Shown: positions 27,034-36,517 of the stretch, piece after piece
Numbering within the stretch: position 1 is the first letter of the stretch
Layout of the letters: every line of letters starts with the position of its first letter
Source of the DNA: UBA6244 sp965140775
Lineage (GTDB): Bacteria > Bacteroidota > Bacteroidia > Bacteroidales > F082
DNA length: 64,000 nucleotides
Reading direction: 5' to 3'
NCBI GenBank assembly: GCA_965140775.1
Contig: OZ223471.1
Coordinates: 124,001-188,000 of the forward strand
The notes under the pieces: model-generated
What the model was told of the DNA's origin: nothing
Database searches by the model: none
Seen by the model: only the letters and a program-made list of their open reading frames with translations
Translations under genes and position numbers: made by a program

Positions 27034-28381
27034 GGTTGCTTACTCTTCCAGAGTTTCACCATCTTCCTGATAGAGGTGATACAGTTTTTTACCTCCATAG
27101 GCAGCGCCTAATGCCAATAAAACGCCTATGCCGGACCCTACGGGGGCTCCACCGCCTATGGGATCATCACCACCGCCAGGCCCTCCGCCCGGGTTGCCGG
27201 GATCGCGCATCTGGCCGATGGTCATCATGGGTAAGAATAAAACTATCAAGGTTACTATCAGTGTGGAAAATATTTTCTTTTTCATCCTTATATTTTTTTA
27301 TGTAAATAATCTGGTTGATCTTATTTTATAAACACTTTTCGTGATATGGTTTGACTATTGTTGGAAATATTCACCAGATAATAGCCCGGATGATCGAGAT
27401 GGATGTCCGTAGTTCCCAAATATGCATCGGTTTGTGTTACGGTTTGTCCCAACATGTTGATCACTTCAACATGTGCCGTGGTTTCCATTGGGATGATAAT
27501 ACGTACGTTTTTATCAAAACTAAACACCTGTATGCTTTCCAGTTGATTCTCTTCAGTTCCAACAGTAGTAAAGTATATGGTAAAACGGTCGGTAAGGGAA
27601 GCATCGTAGATAAAGCTATAGGGCTGTTCCATGAGGTCGGTTTGTATGCCCAAATGATCATCGCTCAAATACACATGGTCGAAATCGGTAACTTCATTCA
27701 CGGCGATGGACATTTGATTTCCGTCAACACCGCGCACATCCATGGGAACGCTGGCTGTTCCAAGCGGAAGTACGTTGATGGCCATGTTTCCATTTGCCGT
27801 GCTAAAGAGTTGAGGTTGTTGGTCGCTCCAGCTAAACATTTTACGCATATCCAACTCACTGTCGTAGCCTTCGGTGGCCACATCATCCAGCCGGATAATA
27901 CTTTCATCGCTCAGGCTGCCGTCGGCAATTTGCAATCGGATGAAATGTGCAGGAGCAGCGGTGGTTGTCTTCATAAAACTGACATCATCGTGTACTTGTA
28001 CAGCTGTGGTCATTTGAAGTGTTCCTGATGACTGGGTTGAATTTACCTGCACGAAGAACCCCTGAGCCATGGAGATATACTGTGTTCCGCCATTGGTTCC
28101 GCCTGAGCCCGTGATATAGGTAGCCCAATTGGGTCCGCCGCCGCCATCCGGATTCCACAACCAGATTCCTCCGTCCACATTGGTTTTGGTCCAACCTCCG
28201 GCATCCCAATCGATGGCTGAAGGATAGGGATTTCCCACAAAATTAAAACCATGGTCGGCATCCGGACCTGTGTTGGCTAAACCAATCGGGCCAACGGTTC
28301 CGGTGCGCAGATCGCCCGTAAAATCAAAGGTTTGAGCTGTGGAGCCCCCAATCCAAACCATCCAGCCTTTGGCATCGCCCA
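27034..28381 (-). repeat. 1348-bp duplicated block, copy 2
   Basis: Copy of 19582-20929 (offset 7452, about 99% identical). The left boundary falls right at the stop of the small gene, and the right boundary lies inside codons for GDAKGWMVWIGG of the giant gene. Confidence 0.95.
27040..27285 (-). CDS. Small PID-CTERM-like sorted protein (copy D, identical to copy C)
   Basis: The 81-aa product is identical to that of 19588-19833: signal peptide, Gly/Pro linker, APVGSG, hydrophobic GIGVLLALGAAYGG, KKLY and ETLEE tail. It lies 35 nt downstream of the giant gene at 27321-31754. It belongs to the duplicated block, so its identity to copy C reflects recent duplication or gene conversion and not independent constraint. 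Confidence 0.88.
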   Translation of the reverse strand: MKKKIFSTLIVTLIVLFLPMMTIGQMRDPGNPGGGPGGGDDPIGGGAPVGSGIGVLLALGAAYGGKKLYHLYQEDGETLEE

Positions 28382-31300
28382 TATCGGTGGACAGGCTTGT
28401 AATGTATTGATAACTGTTGGAGGACTCGATGTATTCTTGTGCCCATACGTTGGGATCTCCGTTATAGTATAAACTGTTGAAATTGTCATTGTCCAGAGGG
28501 CCGGAAATGCCATGCCAATTGCTTGCTGTGGTATATCTCTGCACGGTTGTTGATCCACTAACTGTTAAAAAGGATTGACCCAGTAGTGAAGCATCGCCTG
28601 CAGTAGGCATACTTTCAATGGTGAGATTTTTACAGTTGGCTGAAGCTGTAATGGTGGGAAAAGTCGTGGCTGCAGCATTTATCAACACATTGACGGTGGC
28701 ATCAGGTACCTGAACATCCCAATTGGTTAATGTAGCCCAATCGTTATCGGTGGCTCCTGTCCATCCGGTACCAAATACCCCCAGGTTGAAAAAATGATCC
28801 TGATCAAATACCCTCCATTCCGAATCAATATAACCTGTTCCGGCAGAGGTTGTCCAGTTGGTGTTTCCTGTGGTGATGGTGGGTTTTCTTACCAAGGTAT
28901 GTTCAGCGGTTGCATTTGCAATACCGGCAACGTCCCAGGCAGAACCCGGATCAACCCCAATAACGCCAACCACATCAATCAGGTAATCGTTATAATACAA
29001 GCCAATGGCATCGTCGCCGTTATATGCAGTAACGGCCGGAGTTTCATTTCCTTTCTCAGTGATGGTTGTTCCTGAGAGGGAATTATACAGAATGTAGGTA
29101 TCCCCACTTTCCAACATACCTGAACCTGTCCAGGTGTTAGAAGCAGCCGATGCTCCATTGGTAAAAAGTTTTACCGAAAAATCAGACATATCCACTGCCG
29201 TAGCTTCACCGTTATATATTTCAATGGCTTTATTGTTGCTGCTTCCCTCAACATACTCCGAAATAAACACCGCAGGAACAACAGGAGCGGCCTCTGTAGT
29301 AGCCTCATCTTGTGGAACAGTTCCGTCAGTTTTGTAATTGATGGTGGCATCGGTACCATTGTAGGGATATATTTTAAAATAGTAAGTCGTGGAGGCATTC
29401 AATCCAGTAAAATCGACAGAACCGGTACCTTGGCTCACATTTTTTACAAGCGTAGCATCAGCTTCTGCTACACCATCGGTTGGAACTACAATATCACCAT
29501 AAGCAGTAGCGCTTCCTTTCACCAGATAGAAGGCCGCGTCCGAATCTGTCCAGCCCACAGTAATTGAACTGGAGGAATTGGCGGTAGCCGAAATTCCCGT
29601 AACGTGGTTGGTAGGTTCGGTGGATTGAGTGGTGGCATTAGCTGATACTCCGGGGGAATAGTTGCTTCCATCAAAAGAGTAGGCCATGTAATAAACTGTT
29701 TCCAGGGGTGATAGTCCGGTGTGTGTCTGGGGCGATGTACTTCCATTATACAACAAAGTACCTCCGGCAAAGGATTGTCCCACTGCGGGAGGTGTTCCTG
29801 TGGGGGTAGTAAAAGAATCAGTACTGTTATACACAATCACTACATCATCGTCTGCCACATTCTTGGTAAAGGTTAAATCGATTTGGGAAGTGGAGGAAGC
29901 TGATGCTGCAAAGGCCTGAGGGTCATCAACAGCTACTTCCTGAAGATTGATATTGTCTATTCGCCAGGAGGAAGAGCTTCCACCACCAGTACCAGAAGAA
30001 GTATAGTGGAAAGCAAACTGGATGGTAGTACCGGTGATACCCGACACATCAATGCTACCCGAAGAAGTCCATGCGGTTCCGTTCTCCGGGCACCAGGTAG
30101 CTGCGATTGAGTTCCATGTAGTGGTTGTTGGATCACCTGTATAGTTATCGGTATAAAGCAATTGGATGGGAGGATAGGTAACGTCGGCATATTGGTTATA
30201 GCTATCGAAAAGCAATACTTCATCGGTGTAATTATCCATGTTGAAAATGGGAGAAATCAAATAATCATCCGATGCTTCATCACCTCCGTAAGCATTTATT
30301 GACTCGTATCCGGAACCACATGTCCAGTCTTTGTTGCTGGCCACACTCACCGGTGTCCACAACTGGGTACCACAATCAGAAAAATCCTCTGAATAAGGTA
30401 AAGTGGCCGAAGGCATGAGGGTGGAGGCTGTAACCGAGGGCACGGTTGGGTCGGTAAGGTAATTTACAGATGTGCCTGATCCGTTGTAGGGAAATATTTT
30501 AAAATCGTAGGAGGTAGAGTTGGCAAGTCCGGTAAAGGTGTAGGTACCACCTGCGCCTTTGGCGATGTTGTACACCAACGCACCATCGGCTTCCGGTGCA
30601 CCATCCACAGGATCGGAAATGGCTCCTCCTGTTTCAACACCCTTGATAAGGTAAAACTCAGCATCTGAGTCGGTCCACGAAAGTGGTATGGCGGCACTGG
30701 TTGGAGTGCCGGCAGCAAATCCCGAAACGTGGGCCAAAGGTTGAGAGGCCAAATCAACTACCGTGTAGCTTTGCTCGTCGGATGTTGTTTCATCAGCATC
30801 GTCATCCAAGGCATATATTTCATAAAATACGGTGGTTCCGTTGGCCTGAGCCGGAATATCGGTATCGGTGGTATAGGTAGGCGCCGTTCCCACCGACATG
30901 GCAATGGTATTTGAAAGCACGCCTGTTGTGGTACCCCAGTGCAATTCAACGCCATTAACTGTTCCATCATTGTCGGTTACATCAGCCGAAACAGAAACTG
31001 TTTGTGCTGAACCGGGAATGGTAGGGCTGTTGATAATGTTGGTAATGGAGGGGGGGAGGTTTCCGCCTGTGGAAATGGTGAAATCGTAAGTTGTCAAATC
31101 AAAAAGGTTGCTATTGTCTCCTGTCCAATTACTATTATCCGCAACAGCCGCCAGCAATACTAAAGCTGTTCCTGTCATGGAACTCTTATTGTAACCAGCA
31201 TTATCGTACTCGTCACCTGCACCGGAACCAGAGCCAACCGCAACAGCCGTCGTACCATTTACAAGCCCCAATGGTATTGCCGAATCAGTTGACGCTGTGG

Positions 31301-31754
31301 CATCACTTTGCCACGCATTACTATTTGTTTGAACAGCAAAAATAAATGTAGGATTTGTCGATAACCCTTGGAAAGCAAAAACCTGGTCGCCACTTGCGCT
31401 AAGATTTAACCCATTAGTACCAACCACAGCATCATTGTCAGCCGCAAAATCAGCACTGTTTCCAACAAAAGTTATTTCTGTACCAGCAGTTAATGCAGTG
31501 GGAGCAGTGTACTTTACAGCACCTTCGCCACCACGAAAAGTATTATCAGCTTTCCATCCACTATCGGTGAACCTAATTTCGGTTCCGGCTTCAATATCTA
31601 CCAATAACACAAATCCAAAATTATCTGGGGAATCTGTGTTAACTCCGTAAATCGCAATATCGCCTGCAGCCAAAGTTGTCTGTCCCCACACTTCGTTTCC
31701 ACTCCATACCAGCACAACCGCCAGTATGAGTATCGAAAGTAATTTTTGTTTCAT
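27321..31754 (-). CDS. Giant T9SS-sorted surface protein with lamin-tail domain (1477 aa)
   Basis: A signal peptide (MKQKLLSILILAVVLVWSGN, cleavage near WGQ) is followed by an N-terminal domain with GDIAIYGVNTDSPDNFGFVL and EIRFTDSGWKADN (about 25-230), a type often found at the front of secreted Bacteroidota proteins. Next come an Ig-like module (about 235-330), a fibronectin-like module (about 335-445), choice-of-anchor-J (TLPYSEDFSDCGTQLW, about 451-610), two fibronectin-like modules (about 615-825), a lamin-tail domain (VFISEYVEGSSNNKAIEIYN, about 827-985), TGATDNDWATLTNWD (about 995), WHGISGPLDNDNFNSLYYNG (about 1080) and a T9SS sorting domain (about 1404-1477). Its middle matches the 8015-12001 gene and its end matches the 19869-25766 gene, so it is a mosaic. 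A TATTTTTG box at 31804-31811 (minus strand) could be its promoter. Confidence 0.93.
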   Translation of the reverse strand: MKQKLLSILILAVVLVWSGNEVWGQTTLAAGDIAIYGVNTDSPDNFGFVLLVDIEAGTEIRFTDSGWKADNTFRGGEGAVKYTAPTALTAGTEITFVGNSADFAADNDAVVGTNGLNLSASGDQVFAFQGLSTNPTFIFAVQTNSNAWQSDATASTDSAIPLGLVNGTTAVAVGSGSGAGDEYDNAGYNKSSMTGTALVLLAAVADNSNWTGDNSNLFDLTTYDFTISTGGNLPPSITNIINSPTIPGSAQTVSVSADVTDNDGTVNGVELHWGTTTGVLSNTIAMSVGTAPTYTTDTDIPAQANGTTVFYEIYALDDDADETTSDEQSYTVVDLASQPLAHVSGFAAGTPTSAAIPLSWTDSDAEFYLIKGVETGGAISDPVDGAPEADGALVYNIAKGAGGTYTFTGLANSTSYDFKIFPYNGSGTSVNYLTDPTVPSVTASTLMPSATLPYSEDFSDCGTQLWTPVSVASNKDWTCGSGYESINAYGGDEASDDYLISPIFNMDNYTDEVLLFDSYNQYADVTYPPIQLLYTDNYTGDPTTTTWNSIAATWCPENGTAWTSSGSIDVSGITGTTIQFAFHYTSSGTGGGSSSSWRIDNINLQEVAVDDPQAFAASASSTSQIDLTFTKNVADDDVVIVYNSTDSFTTPTGTPPAVGQSFAGGTLLYNGSTSPQTHTGLSPLETVYYMAYSFDGSNYSPGVSANATTQSTEPTNHVTGISATANSSSSITVGWTDSDAAFYLVKGSATAYGDIVVPTDGVAEADATLVKNVSQGTGSVDFTGLNASTTYYFKIYPYNGTDATINYKTDGTVPQDEATTEAAPVVPAVFISEYVEGSSNNKAIEIYNGEATAVDMSDFSVKLFTNGASAASNTWTGSGMLESGDTYILYNSLSGTTITEKGNETPAVTAYNGDDAIGLYYNDYLIDVVGVIGVDPGSAWDVAGIANATAEHTLVRKPTITTGNTNWTTSAGTGYIDSEWRVFDQDHFFNLGVFGTGWTGATDNDWATLTNWDVQVPDATVNVLINAAATTFPTITASANCKNLTIESMPTAGDASLLGQSFLTVSGSTTVQRYTTASNWHGISGPLDNDNFNSLYYNGDPNVWAQEYIESSNSYQYITSLSTDMGDAKGWMVWIGGSTAQTFDFTGDLRTGTVGPIGLANTGPDADHGFNFVGNPYPSAIDWDAGGWTKTNVDGGIWLWNPDGGGGPNWATYITGSGGTNGGTQYISMAQGFFVQVNSTQSSGTLQMTTAVQVHDDVSFMKTTTAAPAHFIRLQIADGSLSDESIIRLDDVATEGYDSELDMRKMFSWSDQQPQLFSTANGNMAINVLPLGTASVPMDVRGVDGNQMSIAVNEVTDFDHVYLSDDHLGIQTDLMEQPYSFIYDASLTDRFTIYFTTVGTEENQLESIQVFSFDKNVRIIIPMETTAHVEVINMLGQTVTQTDAYLGTTDIHLDHPGYYLVNISNNSQTISRKVFIK

Positions 31755-32137
31755 TATTTTAAAGCTTTTAAGTATATTATAAATTCAGATTCTTTGAGCA
31801 TTTCAAAAATAGGGTAATTGTGACTTGGTCAGATTAATTTGACATTAATTTAGTGTTCCAAAACCTTTTTTTCCAAAAAAGATAATTTTATCAACTACGG
31901 ACAACCCAAAGCCTGAAAGGGGGGTTATTGCGGGCTATATAAACAAACAATCCTATTGTTCATTCGATAAGGTGTTCAATAAACAGCTATAAAATTTTAC
32001 TTTAGGATTGAGCGATAAAAATAAACAAAACACATGAACTAACATATATAGGTATGCTAAATATGCTTATTTGGAAACATTCTAAATATTATCCGGATTT
32101 TTTGTGAATAAATCTTGAAGATACAGCCGGGGGGTGG

Positions 32138-32340
32138 TAAGGGTTCAAATGTTCAAATGTTCAAATGTTCAAGAGTTCAAGGGTTCAAGGGTTTAAGGGT
32201 TCAAGGGTTTAAGGGTTCAAGGGTTCAAGGGTTCAATGGATCAATGGATCAGTGGTTTAGGGTTTCTCTCCCTACTTCCCACATCCTACTCCCCCCGATG
32301 GCTATCGGGGTCTGACTTCTGTCTTCTGTCTCCCTTCTTT
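32138..32340. repeat. Octamer repeat cluster with GGGAGTAGG-like tail and hairpin
   Basis: Octamers GTTCAAAT, GTTCAAGG and GATCAATG run from 32138 to about 32262. They are followed by CTCCCTACTTCCC-like text and the hairpin CCCCGATGGCTATCGGGG (about 32294-32311). The cluster lies in the gap between the leftward genes at 31754 and 32344. The same three ingredients occur in inverted order at 41385-41690. Confidence 0.85.
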
Positions 32341-32343
32341 GCT

Positions 32344-33840
32344 CTATTTCTTCATCCATTTTCCTGTTAACATGATCTCCTTGTTAGCATCCAATATTCT
32401 GTATAAATAAACACCGGGGTCAAGGAACGAAGTATTTATCAAGGTTGTAGAATTGGACATTGAATTACTTAAAACCCGACCTCCTTGCAAATCATACAGT
32501 TCAAATATTCCGTTTAAATTGAACGGCCTAATATTCAGTTCGTTGCGCCCCGGGTTTGGGTAAACCAAACAAAATTGAGTTTCTTCAAGTTGGTTCTTAT
32601 CACCGACCAGAAGTCCGGTGCTGTCTATTTTCATGATTAAAATATCACGCTCACGTTTGGTATTATGTTGCCAATCGTATCGGGTGGAATATACAATACA
32701 TTCGTTTTTAGTAGTTAAATACAATCCGTACATATCATAATTTGCATCACCTCCATAGCGAAAAAACCAATTGTCTGTTTGAGCCAGGTAGTTGGTATTG
32801 TTTACCACAATCCAATTGTCCACTTCTGCAAAATGCGGTTTATCAAAGTCAACCAAAGCATTGTGGATTCCCCCATAGCAAAGGGAGCCATCTGGAAGAC
32901 AGTCCAATCCTCCACAGAAATCCAACGTATCGGGTAAATAAAGAAAACCTGAATCCACTGAATTCGACCAACTATCGACCAAGTAGTAGGTTATGTCGAT
33001 GTAATCCTCTTGAATTTCCAACTTATCTTCAGGCTTTTTACCCACCACATTCGACATGATACCGCCAACAAAGTATTTATCCTGGACAAAGAGGGCTGAC
33101 CGGTACATAAATGCAAACCAATTATGAAACTCAGGGAAAATAGTTGCTTGATGAACCAACATTGAATCATAAATACTTACATAAGCTTCGTCGATAAAAT
33201 GATAAAGTTTTGACTCGGGTAGCTGTAGTACAATGGGACCTCCTAAGTTAGTCCAGCTGGGATCTTCGGCTCTATAAATTAGTTCGTTAGTTTTACTTAA
33301 TTCAAAAAAAGCAAAATAACTGCTATCAAGATTTTGCGAAAGAATTTTTGCCGGTACAATAAAATGACCTCTGTTGTTTAGTTTTATATCGCTCATAATC
33401 TCAATTTTTGAGCTGTCACCGAACACGGAATAGCCAATAAGTTGCAAATTACGGGTGTAACTGCTTAAGAAGATTTGCATATCAGAACCATCTTCCCTAA
33501 TGGCTCTTCCAGCAACGAAGATGGTATCATTTATAAACACGAGCTTGAAAGGATTAAAATAATATCCATCATGCTTTTCAAACACTATGGAATCGCTCAA
33601 TTGCAAAGTACTGTCTAAACTTATTAAAGAGTGAACATATCCTTCGGTATCAATGAGCAATGGAGCGCTTGGCTGATGATCAAAATCACCTGCCCGGACC
33701 AAAAAATAGTTTTCATTTCCATATTGGGCTCCAAAATACACCACCTGATCCAGGGTATCGTTTGAAAAATAAGAGCGTGATTGTCCTGTAAGGCTTCTCG
33801 CAAATACTATACAGAGGATAAATAAAATAGTTGTTTTCAT
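32344..33840 (-). CDS. Secreted protein with T9SS type-A sorting domain (498 aa)
   Basis: The signal peptide is MKTTILFILCIVFARSLTGQ. The body (about 21-420) is not a recognised enzyme; its sequence alternates short beta-rich segments (LLIDTEGYVHSLISLDSTLQ, VLVNNTNYLAQTDNWFFRYG-like text), as in proteins related to beta-propellers. The end is a T9SS type-A domain with FCLVYPNPGRNELNIRPFN and GVYLYRI, closing KWMKK. It is paralogous to the gene at 34022-35467: both contain a DYDWQHNT/DYLNTTEHETDI-like segment before the YPNPG motif and a final GKW(M/V)K. It is likely surface-attached or secreted; function unknown. Confidence 0.87.
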   Translation of the reverse strand: MKTTILFILCIVFARSLTGQSRSYFSNDTLDQVVYFGAQYGNENYFLVRAGDFDHQPSAPLLIDTEGYVHSLISLDSTLQLSDSIVFEKHDGYYFNPFKLVFINDTIFVAGRAIREDGSDMQIFLSSYTRNLQLIGYSVFGDSSKIEIMSDIKLNNRGHFIVPAKILSQNLDSSYFAFFELSKTNELIYRAEDPSWTNLGGPIVLQLPESKLYHFIDEAYVSIYDSMLVHQATIFPEFHNWFAFMYRSALFVQDKYFVGGIMSNVVGKKPEDKLEIQEDYIDITYYLVDSWSNSVDSGFLYLPDTLDFCGGLDCLPDGSLCYGGIHNALVDFDKPHFAEVDNWIVVNNTNYLAQTDNWFFRYGGDANYDMYGLYLTTKNECIVYSTRYDWQHNTKRERDILIMKIDSTGLLVGDKNQLEETQFCLVYPNPGRNELNIRPFNLNGIFELYDLQGGRVLSNSMSNSTTLINTSFLDPGVYLYRILDANKEIMLTGKWMKK

Positions 33841-34021
33841 TCTATTGTTTGTTACAGAACAAAAATATCAATTTGATTAAACCTAAGGCAAAATATACCA
33901 CAAAAGTTGCTTAATCTTGAAACCTATCTCCCTTCTCCTCCACGTTTGCAAAGCGGAGGATTTATTTTAGCATTTGCAATTCGATAGTACCAACTTCCCA
34001 CTTCTGCCTTCCCTCTTCCCC

Positions 34022-35467
34022 CTACCTCTTCACCCACTTCCCACATTCATTTAAACCATCGGGACTGGTTATTTTGTACAAATACGTGCCTTGGGGTAAG
34101 AAGGTGGTGTTGACCACCCCTTCGGTTCCAACAAAGTTTTCCCTGAGTACAAACCGACCATTCATATCAAAAAGCTCAAAAGTAGATTGTGGATGTTGCA
34201 TGGCTATCCGTACTTTAATTTCCTCATTTCCGGGATTGGGATACACAATGGCTTCGTGCATTTCTATTTGGGGTTTTTCTGGAGAGCCGGTAATGAGGCC
34301 CTCGCTGTTGAGTTTAAGGATGATAATATCAGTTTCGTGTTCCGTGGTATTCAGGTAATCGTATCGGGTGCCGGCCACCAGACAGCCTCCATCGCGGGTA
34401 GCTACCACCTTGCCCATCATATAATAGGCATCGCCACCATAAAACCGTTCCCACCGAATGTTGAGCATGCTATCGGTTTGCAACACCACAAACCACGATG
34501 GCCAGGGATTGTAATAGCCCGTCCACATATTACGTGTCCCGCCAATAAATATTGAATCTTTAATATGAAAATCCAGACCGTTCCATAATGCAGGAAAATC
34601 TAGTGTATCTGATACTCGCCAATGATTTGATAAATAACCGGTGGTATCAATTGGATGAAACTGATGTATAAATCCAAGGGTATGAGGAGGATGAGGAATA
34701 AATTGATCTCCAAGAAGATAAAAAGAAGTATCGGTATCCCATTTAACGCCATAGTTTGAAGTCAATACTTCTGGAACTTTCTGTGTTGTAATAATATTCA
34801 GTGAAGAATCCAATAATTCATATTGATCCAATAGGTCGTTTAACATCCAATACTGTCCATTTTGAATATCTTGTACATGCGAAATTACCCTTGCTTCATT
34901 GGGAAAAAACTTGGCATTCAAGCTATCGTAATCACTATTAAATATATAAAAGTAGGCTTTTGGTATGATCGGCATATTCACAGCAATACCTATCAAAATA
35001 TTTCCATTAGTGGATTTATTTGAGTAAACTGAAGCCAAATCAAGCGAAGGAGGTAAATAATAAATCGATCCAATAGACAAATCAAGCTGTTCATCCATCC
35101 TGTATATGGCAACTCCGGCATTTTTATAAAGGTTAACCTTATCATAAACACTTGCAACAACATCAAATTCACCATTATCAGCTTGAAATATTTGATTTAA
35201 ATAAATATTTTTTTCTGACAAAGAAAACACAATACTGTCTAAAAAATTGCCAGAAGGATCTAGTTTTACTACCAGTGCCTTAATGTAATTTGGTTGTTCT
35301 ACATTGGATAGCCGTCCTGTCAAATAAATTGTACCGTCTTCATATTCAATAATATCTGTAAAATATTCATCCAAAGGCGAGGATAAAAGGTATTCGAAGG
35401 TGGTGTTTTGGCTATTAAGATTTGCAGCAAAAAGTATGAGAAAAATTGAAATACTAAAGTGTTTCAT
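34022..35467 (-). CDS. Secreted protein with T9SS type-A sorting domain (481 aa)
   Basis: The signal peptide is MKHFSISIFLILFAANLNSQ. The body begins FEYLLSSPLDEYFTDIIEYE and contains IYLTGRLS, LVVKLDPSGN and VVATRDGGCLVAGTRYDYLN, which look like blades of a beta-propeller of the kind that reports progress or totals. The C-terminal T9SS type-A domain starts at AIVYPNPGNEEIKVRIAMQ and ends GTYLYKI...GKWVKR. It is a tandem paralogue of the product of 32344-33840. No active-site motif was seen. It probably acts at the cell surface or outside the cell. Confidence 0.87.
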   Translation of the reverse strand: MKHFSISIFLILFAANLNSQNTTFEYLLSSPLDEYFTDIIEYEDGTIYLTGRLSNVEQPNYIKALVVKLDPSGNFLDSIVFSLSEKNIYLNQIFQADNGEFDVVASVYDKVNLYKNAGVAIYRMDEQLDLSIGSIYYLPPSLDLASVYSNKSTNGNILIGIAVNMPIIPKAYFYIFNSDYDSLNAKFFPNEARVISHVQDIQNGQYWMLNDLLDQYELLDSSLNIITTQKVPEVLTSNYGVKWDTDTSFYLLGDQFIPHPPHTLGFIHQFHPIDTTGYLSNHWRVSDTLDFPALWNGLDFHIKDSIFIGGTRNMWTGYYNPWPSWFVVLQTDSMLNIRWERFYGGDAYYMMGKVVATRDGGCLVAGTRYDYLNTTEHETDIIILKLNSEGLITGSPEKPQIEMHEAIVYPNPGNEEIKVRIAMQHPQSTFELFDMNGRFVLRENFVGTEGVVNTTFLPQGTYLYKITSPDGLNECGKWVKR

Positions 35468-35530
35468 ATATGAGGTATTAAAAATGGTAAAACTCGGATA
35501 GCTGTTAAATCAACTATCCGAGTTTGATTA

Positions 35531-36517
35531 CTAATCTGGTAAACCTACTTTTACCATTATTCCATAGGTTACTTCATAGCGATGATAATGTACACCTTGA
35601 CTGTTCGGAAGAAAGGCTAGATCATCGTCAATGTAGACGCTTGCAAATGATTTGCCGGCAGGTCGAATTCCTTCGGCATAGTCATTAATGATGTAATGCG
35701 ATTGTACCAAGTAATTGGTTAGCATATCATGGGTCAAACAGTTGTCTTCAGGATAATCCCATCCAACATAGAGCCTGGGGATACCAGTGGGTCCTGGAAA
35801 ATCAAAACCATTTACATATTCGTTTGTCTCAAGATCTGTCCAAATATAAGGGTCAGCGGGGACTACCACGGGGTTGTTTAAACGCCATTGTAGCTCATCA
35901 GAACCATCGGATACACCCACCTGTGTGCCATCACATTTGCCAAGTGGAGGATCTCCATATTCTTGTGCCAGTGTTCCCCAATACCAATTGTCACTAGTGT
36001 TAAAAGGCCAATACCTGTTCAATAACCAGGAGTATCCAAACCCAAGTGTGGTTGACAAATAAGCCGTATTACCTTCAATACTGTCAAGCGACACATCAGC
36101 AAAGTGTACTACTTTTTCATCACTGGGGATTTGTTCAAGCTTATCGGCGAGTGTGTCTTCCATTTGTGCATATACTGCCTGAACATCGCTCATCAATACC
36201 ATACCATTGGCATCTACGTCAAGGATATAGCTCGATTTGGTTACTTCAAACTCTTTGGTAGCTTCGGTAGGATTGGCATATTCGTAATTCTGCAGTGCTT
36301 CCATATTCCAAACGGCAGAATCGATACCGATGACTTCATCCGTTTTTAGTGGACTGTTTATTTTACTGTTGAAGCTCTCAATAAGAGAAATGATTTTTTT
36401 GCTTTTTGCCATTAGTTCATCATCCTGACTTGCCTGTTGGTCGGCATTATCCTTTTTACAGGAGGTAATGCCGATGACCAATATGGCCATCAAAATAGTT
36501 GTTATTCGTATTTTCAT
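35531..36517 (-). CDS. Hypothetical lipoprotein (328 aa)
   Basis: The N-terminus MKIRITTILMAILVIGITSC has a lipobox with Cys20 followed by KKDN, a usual Bacteroidota lipoprotein start; lack of an obvious surface-export signal is only a weak hint. The middle region is acidic and helix-prone (about 30-150). The second half is rich in aromatic residues and Asn/Asp, with LGFGYSWLLNRYWPFNTSDN, and ends in YHRYEVTYGIMVKVGLPD. I do not recognise the family. It starts 64 nt upstream of the T9SS genes and on the same strand, but no shared function can be read from the sequence. Confidence 0.8.
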   Translation of the reverse strand: MKIRITTILMAILVIGITSCKKDNADQQASQDDELMAKSKKIISLIESFNSKINSPLKTDEVIGIDSAVWNMEALQNYEYANPTEATKEFEVTKSSYILDVDANGMVLMSDVQAVYAQMEDTLADKLEQIPSDEKVVHFADVSLDSIEGNTAYLSTTLGFGYSWLLNRYWPFNTSDNWYWGTLAQEYGDPPLGKCDGTQVGVSDGSDELQWRLNNPVVVPADPYIWTDLETNEYVNGFDFPGPTGIPRLYVGWDYPEDNCLTHDMLTNYLVQSHYIINDYAEGIRPAGKSFASVYIDDDLAFLPNSQGVHYHRYEVTYGIMVKVGLPD

